NCBI GenBank assembly: GCA_039812765.1
Contig: JBDIBF010000023.1
Span: forward strand, 1-39,590
Origin: JADJVL01 sp039812765
GTDB lineage: Bacteria; Acidobacteriota; Holophagae; Holophagales; Holophagaceae
Length of the DNA stretch: 39,590 nucleotides
Reading direction: 5' to 3'
The position numbers were made by a program, and so were the translations under genes. This document shows, in pieces, positions 34,776 to 39,590 of the stretch (the first letter of the stretch is position 1; each line of letters starts with the position of its first letter). The notes below the pieces were generated by a model, which was given only the letters and a program-made list of their open reading frames with translations, was not told the DNA's origin and searched no databases.

Positions 34776-36419
34776 TCAGATCGTCACCGTCGCGTCCTGC
34801 CAGAGCACCTCGAAGGGCCGCACGGCGTGCTCGATGCCCTTGAGGGTGCAGGCCTCCATCTCCCGCAGGCCGGCGGTGCCGATGAGCTCGGCGGTGCGGG
34901 GGCCGACAACCACCATGCCGGACTTGGCGACGGCGCTCTCGAGGCGGGAGGCGAGATTGACGGTGGAGCCCATGACCGTGTAGTCCATGCGTTTCTCGCA
35001 GCCGATGTCCCCGGCGAAGGCCTCGCCGCTGTTGATGCCGATGCGCATGTGCAGCTCGGGCCAGCCCTCGGGCCGGTCGCGGTTGAGCTGCAGCAGGACC
35101 TGCTGCATGGCGATGGCCGCGTCCACCGCGTGGCGCGCGTGGTCGGGGTCGGGCTGGGGCGCGCCGAAGAAGGCCATGATGGCGTCGCCGATGTACTTGT
35201 CCAGCGTCCCGCCCCGGGCGAAGACCTGCTCGGTCATCACCTCGAAGGCCCGGTTGAGGATGTTCGCCAGCATGAGGGGCTCCATGCCCTCGCTCATGCG
35301 CGTGAAGCCGCTGATGTCGGCGAAGAGCACCGAGACCTCGCTGCGCTGGGCCTGGAGCACCGGCGCCTCGGCGCTCTGGCTGCTCTTGAGGATCTGGTCC
35401 ACGATCTGCGGGCTGTGGTAGCGCTCCAGCCGCTGGCGGAACTTGGCCTCGCGCTCGCGGGCGATGCCCACCGCCGCGAAATTCGCCATGGCGCTGAGCA
35501 GGTGCTCGTCCTCCCGCTTGAAGCCGCCCTTGTTGAGGCTGGTCTCCAGGTAGATGACGCCCAGGCTCTGGTCGTCCACGATGAGCGGCGCGCAGAGGGC
35601 CGACGTGATGCCGTGGATCTTGATGCTGTCCCCGGCGGCGAAGCGGGGGTCGAGGCGCGCGTCGGTGGTGAGGATGGTGACCCGGTCCTTCATGGCCGTG
35701 TGGGCGATGGTGCGGCTGATGGGGGCCGCGCTCTGCCCCGGCTTCTCCTCCCACACCAGCTCGGGAACCAGGGCGCCGCTGGGGTCCGCCAGGAGGATGA
35801 AGCCGCGCTGGCAGGGGATCTGGCTGGTCACCAGGTTCATCACGGAGCCCAGCAGCTCCTCCAGGCCGGCCGCCCGCAGCAGGGTGCCCGCCATGGCCGC
35901 CAGGCGCTGGAAGAGCTGGGTGGTGCTGCTGGTGGCGGCCTCCCCGGCCTGCTGGGCCAGCATCTTCTCCAGGCTCGCGTGGGGGATCATGATGGAGCCG
36001 CTCTGGTCGAAGGCGCGGTCCTCCAGGCTGATCTTCGAGCTGCTGGCCTTCGGAACCGAGAGCATGTTCAGCGCGCCGCTGGCCTGGTGCCCGCCGGAGG
36101 CCCGGGGCGGCGGCTGGGGCGTCGGCGTCGGGGCCTTCTCGTCCAGGATCTCGATGGGCACCTCGCCCAGGAACACCGTGTCCCCGGGCTTGATGGGCGT
36201 CGGGCCGGTGATCGGGTGGCCGCCCACGGTGGTGCCGTTGAGGCTGCGCAGGTCCATGACGCAGGGCCTGCCGTCCTTCAGGAGGAAGCGGGCGTGGACC
36301 CGCGACACCGCGTTGGCGGAGAGGCGCAGGTTGGCGGCCTCCCCCCGGCCCACAGTGAAGCCCTCCTCGGTCAGCTCGATCGAGTGGCGGGCGCCTTCCA
36401 CCATCAGGTGCAGTTTCAT
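34776..36419 (-). CDS. FHA-GAF-class III adenylate cyclase
   Basis: 547 residues from ATG 36419 (MKLHLMVEG); ATG 36449 is an in-frame alternative. FHA domain at 5-95 (FTVGRGEAANLRL, AVSRVHARF, SLNGTTVGG), a linker, a GAF domain at about 175-325 and a class III cyclase at 360-545. Metal-binding Asp368 (LFADISGFT) and Asp412, adenine-specifying Lys408 (DKYIGDAIMAFFG), Thr481, and transition-state residues Asn488 and Arg492 (NLASR) are all present, so it should make cAMP from ATP. The lack of a membrane segment makes it cytoplasmic. FHA and GAF are likely the regulators. It is convergent with the membrane cluster, 21 bases apart, and divergent from rimO. Confidence 0.93.
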   Translation of the reverse strand: MKLHLMVEGARHSIELTEEGFTVGRGEAANLRLSANAVSRVHARFLLKDGRPCVMDLRSLNGTTVGGHPITGPTPIKPGDTVFLGEVPIEILDEKAPTPTPQPPPRASGGHQASGALNMLSVPKASSSKISLEDRAFDQSGSIMIPHASLEKMLAQQAGEAATSSTTQLFQRLAAMAGTLLRAAGLEELLGSVMNLVTSQIPCQRGFILLADPSGALVPELVWEEKPGQSAAPISRTIAHTAMKDRVTILTTDARLDPRFAAGDSIKIHGITSALCAPLIVDDQSLGVIYLETSLNKGGFKREDEHLLSAMANFAAVGIAREREAKFRQRLERYHSPQIVDQILKSSQSAEAPVLQAQRSEVSVLFADISGFTRMSEGMEPLMLANILNRAFEVMTEQVFARGGTLDKYIGDAIMAFFGAPQPDPDHARHAVDAAIAMQQVLLQLNRDRPEGWPELHMRIGINSGEAFAGDIGCEKRMDYTVMGSTVNLASRLESAVAKSGMVVVGPRTAELIGTAGLREMEACTLKGIEHAVRPFEVLWQDATVTI

Positions 36420-36554
36420 GGGGATCCGGAGTTCCAGGGAGTCTACCATGGGGCTTTTTTGAGGAATTGTTAAGACTTGCAAGGTAAACTCGAAGGTTCG
36501 GCCGGGGCCTCCCCCGGGCCGGGACGCGCCCCTGGCCGGGGCCCTGGAGGAAGG

Positions 36555-37937
36555 TTGACCACCGTCGGATTCATGTCCCTGGGCTGCCCCAAGAACCTCG
36601 TCGACAGCGAGGTCATGCTGGGGCACCTGCGGCTCAAGGGCTTCCGGATCACCCCCCGGGCCGAGGAGGCCGAGGTGCTGGTGGTGAACACCTGCGGCTT
36701 CATCGATTCCGCCAAGAAGGAGAGCGTGGAGGCCATCCTGGAGGCCGCCGGCCACAAGCAGACCGGGAAGTGCCGCAAGCTCGTGGTGGCCGGCTGCCTC
36801 GTGGAGCGCTACCGGGACGAGCTGCTGGCCGACATCCCCGAGATCGACGCCTGCCTCGGCACCCGGGACATCGAGCAGATCGCCGAGGTCATCGGCGCCG
36901 GCGACCGCCTCTTCGAGCCTGAGCAGAACCCGGACTACCTCTACGACGAGCATTCGCCCCGCCTGCTCACCACGCCCAAGGCCACGGCCTACCTCAAGAT
37001 CAGCGAGGGCTGCGACCACGCCTGCGCCTTCTGCATCATCCCGAAGCTGCGGGGCGGCCAGCGCAGCCGCAGCATCGCCAGCGTGGTGGCGGAAGCCGAG
37101 CGGCTCGTCCGCGACGGCGTCCTGGAGATCAGCCTCGTGGGCCAGGACACCACGGACTACGGCCGGGACTTCGGCGACCCCGACGCCCTGGAGAAGCTCA
37201 TCCGGGCCCTGGGCGAGGTGGAGGGCCTGCGCTGGTTCCGCATCCACTACGCCTACCCCAACCGCCTCAGCGACGGCATGATGCGGGCGATCGCGGAGAC
37301 GCCGAACTGCGCGAAGTACCTGGACCTGCCCCTCCAGCACGCCGACGCGAAGGTCCTGAAGGAGATGGCCCGGGGCGGTTCGAAGGCCTCCTTCCTCAAG
37401 CTCCTCGCCAAGCTGCGGTCCATCGTGCCGGGCATCGCCATCCGCTCGAACTTCATCGTGGGCTTCCCCGCCGAGACCGAGGAGGCTTTCGAGGAGCTCC
37501 GGTCCTTCGTGGAGGAGGCCCGCTTCGACCACGTGGGCGTCTTCACCTATTCCCCCGAGGAGGGCACGCCGGCCCACGCCCTGGGCGACCCCGTCCCGAA
37601 GCGCACCAAGAACAGCCGCAAGCGCAAGCTGATGGAGCTGCAGCAGCGGATCGCCCGGGAGAAGAACCGGGAGAAGGTGGGCCAGGTGCTCGACGTCCTG
37701 ATCGAGGGCGTCCACGAGGAGACCGAGCTCATCCTCAAGGGCCGCCACGCCGGCCAGGCCCCCGAGGTGGACGGCAACGTCCTCATCGTCGGCGGCGAGC
37801 CCGTCATCGGCAGCATCCAGAAGGTGCGCGTCACCCAGGCCCACGCCTACGACCTGGTCGGCGAGGTGGAGGAGCGCGGGATCGAGGCCAGCACCGCGGC
37901 CCACGAGGCCCGCGTGGCCGCCGGACGACGCCCCTAG
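36555..37937 (+). CDS. rimO: Ribosomal protein S12 methylthiotransferase RimO
   Basis: 460 residues, start TTG 36555 with GGAGG 4 bases upstream; the in-frame TTG at 36477 seems too far upstream. It attaches a methylthio group to an Asp of ribosomal protein S12. The N-terminal MTTase domain has Cys11 (SLGCPKN), Cys47 (NTCGFID) and Cys81 (AGCLVERY); the radical SAM CxxxCxxC is C153-C157-C160 (CDHACAFC), followed by a PKLRGGQRSRS segment; the C-terminus has a TRAM-like region. All six cluster Cys are present. Its last codon shares a CTAG with the stop of the gene on the other strand. Confidence 0.95.
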   Translation: MTTVGFMSLGCPKNLVDSEVMLGHLRLKGFRITPRAEEAEVLVVNTCGFIDSAKKESVEAILEAAGHKQTGKCRKLVVAGCLVERYRDELLADIPEIDACLGTRDIEQIAEVIGAGDRLFEPEQNPDYLYDEHSPRLLTTPKATAYLKISEGCDHACAFCIIPKLRGGQRSRSIASVVAEAERLVRDGVLEISLVGQDTTDYGRDFGDPDALEKLIRALGEVEGLRWFRIHYAYPNRLSDGMMRAIAETPNCAKYLDLPLQHADAKVLKEMARGGSKASFLKLLAKLRSIVPGIAIRSNFIVGFPAETEEAFEELRSFVEEARFDHVGVFTYSPEEGTPAHALGDPVPKRTKNSRKRKLMELQQRIAREKNREKVGQVLDVLIEGVHEETELILKGRHAGQAPEVDGNVLIVGGEPVIGSIQKVRVTQAHAYDLVGEVEERGIEASTAAHEARVAAGRRP

Positions 37938-39442
37938 TCCAGGGCCCGGCGGCGCTCCCGCAGTTCCGCCAGCGGCGCCGACCAGTCGCCCGCCGCCCGC
38001 TGGCGGAGCAGGTCCAGCCCCGGGTACCAGGGGCTCTCCGGCCGCTCCCGGAACCAGTACCAGGTGAGGGACTGGACCGGGAGCAGCACGAGGCCGGGCA
38101 CGCCCAGGGCCCCGGCCACGTGGGCGGTGGTGTTGCCGATGGTGACCACGTCGTCGCAGGCGGCCACCTGGGCCGCGAAGCGATCCAGGTCCCGGAGCTG
38201 GTCCACCCCGTCGTCGTGGAGGAGGTCGAAACCGGGATTGGCCGACCGGGCTTCGGCCCGTTCCTCCGCGGTGTCCCCGTATTGCAGGTCCACGTAGCGC
38301 ACCCCCTCGAGGGGCAGGGCCGCGGCCAGCTCCGGCAGGGGAAGGCCGCGGGGCGAGGGTCGGTCCCGCGGCCCGCTGCGCCACGCGATGCCCGTGATCC
38401 GCCGGACGCCGGGCCCCCCGTAGCGTGCCCTCAGCCCGGCCGTCAGATCCCCATCCGCCCGCAGGTAGCCCGCGCGCCGGGGGAAGGACCCGAAGTCGGG
38501 GCGCAGCCGCCCCGCGAGCCACAGCCCCGGCGCCTGCAGGTCTAGGTCCTGCGGGTCCGGCCCCGCACCGCCCCGCGGCCAGGCGCGCAGGCTGGGGAAG
38601 GATCGCTCCAGGAGCCGGGCGAGGCGGGGTTCGCAGTCCACGTGGACCCGCGCGCCCCGGGCCTGCAGGTCCGGGATCAGGCCAGCGAAGAGCAGTTCGT
38701 CCCCGAGGCCCTGGTCGCCCCAGGCCAGGAGGCGCTTCCCCTCGAGGCAGACGCCGTCCCAGAGGGGCGCGCCCGCCCAGGGCGCGTCCCGCCGCCGGTC
38801 CATGGTGTGGATCCAGAAGTCGACGCTGGCCTCCAGGTCGGCCCAGCCCTCGGGGAGGCGCTCCAGGCCGAGGGCGCAGATGCCGCGGTTGAAGCGCCCC
38901 AGCCCGTAGCCCGGGTCCACCGCCAGGGCGCGGTCGAAGAGGGCCAGGGCGGCTTCCAGATCGCCCTGTCGCTGGACCAGCTTGCCGAGGTTGTTCAGCG
39001 CCGCGGCATGGCGCGGCTCGAGGGCCAGGAGCTCGCGGAAGGCGGCCTCCGCCTCCGGGAAGGCCCGCCCCTCCGCCAGGGCGAGGCCGTGGCGCGCCAG
39101 CGCGTCCTTCAGCCCCGTCCGCGCACCCGCATCGCCCGGATCCAGGCGCAGGGCCTCCCGGTACGCCGCGAGGGCCCCGGGCAGGTCGCCCCTCTGCCGG
39201 AGCACCCCGCCCAGGTTGCAGTGGCGGGGCGCGGTGGCCCCGGCCGCCAGGGCCCGGCGGAGGAGGGGCTCGGCCTCCCCGGGCCGGCCCTGCTGCCAGG
39301 CGACCACGCCGAGGAAGTGGAGGGCCTCGCCATGGCCGGGCGCCGCCGCCAGGACCTCCCGGTAGCCCACCGCCGCGCCGGCGAGGTCTCCGGACCGGTG
39401 CAGGGCGTGGGCTCGCTGGAACAGGGCCTCGGGGGACGTCAC
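37934..39442 (-). CDS. TPR protein with glycosyltransferase-like C-terminal domain
   Basis: 502 residues, GTG start at 39442; no ATG is available near the beginning. Residues 1-195 are about five tetratricopeptide repeats (ALHRSGDLAGAAVGYREVL, GRPGEAEPLLRRAL, GDLPGALAAYREALRLDPG, ...). The C-terminal ~250 residues resemble the glycosyltransferase-9-like domain often joined to TPRs (KRLLAWGDQGLGDELLFAGLI, RITGIAWRSG, DDVVTIGNTTAHVAGALGVP). In the typical fusion the TPR part binds a partner and the C-terminal domain transfers a sugar; substrate unknown. No signal peptide. The stop TAG overlaps the rimO stop. Confidence 0.83.
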   Translation of the reverse strand: MTSPEALFQRAHALHRSGDLAGAAVGYREVLAAAPGHGEALHFLGVVAWQQGRPGEAEPLLRRALAAGATAPRHCNLGGVLRQRGDLPGALAAYREALRLDPGDAGARTGLKDALARHGLALAEGRAFPEAEAAFRELLALEPRHAAALNNLGKLVQRQGDLEAALALFDRALAVDPGYGLGRFNRGICALGLERLPEGWADLEASVDFWIHTMDRRRDAPWAGAPLWDGVCLEGKRLLAWGDQGLGDELLFAGLIPDLQARGARVHVDCEPRLARLLERSFPSLRAWPRGGAGPDPQDLDLQAPGLWLAGRLRPDFGSFPRRAGYLRADGDLTAGLRARYGGPGVRRITGIAWRSGPRDRPSPRGLPLPELAAALPLEGVRYVDLQYGDTAEERAEARSANPGFDLLHDDGVDQLRDLDRFAAQVAACDDVVTIGNTTAHVAGALGVPGLVLLPVQSLTWYWFRERPESPWYPGLDLLRQRAAGDWSAPLAELRERRRALD

Positions 39443-39458
39443 GGGTCGGGATGCGGAA

Positions 39459-39484
39459 GGGGGCCGGTCATCGCGCCGGCCCCC
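39459..39484 (-). terminator. Possible terminator hairpin of the edge gene
   Basis: Stem GGGGGCCGG (39459-39467) and CCGGCCCCC (39476-39484), 9 bp with an 8-base loop, between the stop of the partial gene and the start of the TPR gene. There is no T tract, only TTCC on the - strand. Confidence 0.5.
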
Positions 39485-39509
39485 TCGAGTGTAGGCTGCC
39501 CGGCGCGCC

Positions 39510-39590
39510 TCAGGCGTGGGCGTGCTCCGGCACGCCCGCGGGCTCGTGGTGGATGGGCAGGTACTCCGGGAACCACATGGCCTCGCGGAC
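39510..39590 (-). CDS. C-terminal end of an unidentified protein (partial)
   Basis: Only the last 26 codons and the TGA (39512-39510) are in the window, ending with EAMWFPEYLPIHHEP and a His-rich EHAHA tail. The ending AMWFPEYLPI is reminiscent of the last residues of bacterial malic enzymes, but this is too short to claim. The start lies beyond the right edge. Confidence 0.45.
   Translation of the reverse strand, partial: VREAMWFPEYLPIHHEPAGVPEHAHA

Noticed and set aside
34763..34777. Short GAGGGG/CCCCTC hairpin between convergent stops
   Set aside because: Six base pairs with a 3-base loop in GC-rich sequence are expected by chance, and it overlaps a stop codon.
36450..38522. Upstream part of a 1248-residue frame continuous with the cyclase
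   Set aside because: The cyclase FHA domain starts at about 36419; the extension runs antisense to rimO and has no recognisable domain.

Overview
The window is GC-rich (roughly 70% by eye), gene-dense and bacterial. The mix of genes fits a Gram-negative chemoheterotroph with two membranes: complex I subunits, a TonB-type C-terminal domain on a Ser/Thr kinase, an LpxH-like phosphoesterase, lipoproteins, an MglA-type GTPase, and many FHA, GGDEF and cyclase signalling proteins. The style (short intergenic gaps, frequent GTG/TTG starts, GlnRS together with GltX, abundant FHA proteins) is most like Acidobacteriota, perhaps class Holophagae. That placement is an inference; no rRNA is present to confirm it. 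No CRISPR array, insertion sequence, phage or rRNA gene was seen.

Layout. 1-2461 (-): two translationally coupled M16-peptidase-like proteins, both without the zinc motif. 2634-5358 (+): prs, a SAM methyltransferase that starts inside the prs stop, and a short remnant of an adenylate-forming enzyme. 5364-7324 (-): two paralogous FHA-GGDEF proteins. 7492-7735 (+): promoter, tRNA-Gln(CTG), tRNA-Glu(CTC), terminator. 7875-10809 (+): a secreted protein, a membrane-anchored LpxH-like phosphoesterase and a DUF4136 lipoprotein. 10819-12831 (-): a kinase-PEGA-TonB_C fusion. 12927-13430 (+): tpx. 13446-17449 (-): periplasmic adaptor, a truncated duplicate of the permease start, MacB/FtsX-type permease, MFS transporter. 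17551-25028 (-): nuoHIJKLMN. 25261-25761 (+): secreted protein. 25816-29944 (-): glnS, a compositionally odd hypothetical gene, gltX. 30023-30925 (-): MglA-like GTPase with a C-terminal tail. 31077-34754 (+): six small membrane-protein genes starting with FHA-RDD. 34776-36419 (-): FHA-GAF-adenylate cyclase. 36555-37937 (+): rimO. 37934-39442 (-): TPR-glycosyltransferase-like protein. 39510-39590 (-): C-terminal end of another gene.

How the genes may work together. nuoH-N encodes the membrane arm of complex I; the quinone-proximal and NADH-input subunits are not here. The two tRNA genes match the two synthetase genes (Gln and Glu), which suggests direct Gln-tRNA charging. The signalling content is unusually dense: one Ser/Thr kinase, four FHA proteins (two joined to diguanylate cyclase, one to an adenylate cyclase, one to an RDD membrane domain) and one MglA GTPase. 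The 30.0-36.4 kb block, where MglA and FHA-RDD diverge from a shared intergenic region and are followed by TM2-like, RDD, four-helix, DUF2752 and pilin-like membrane proteins and an FHA cyclase, is the best candidate for an undescribed functional system.
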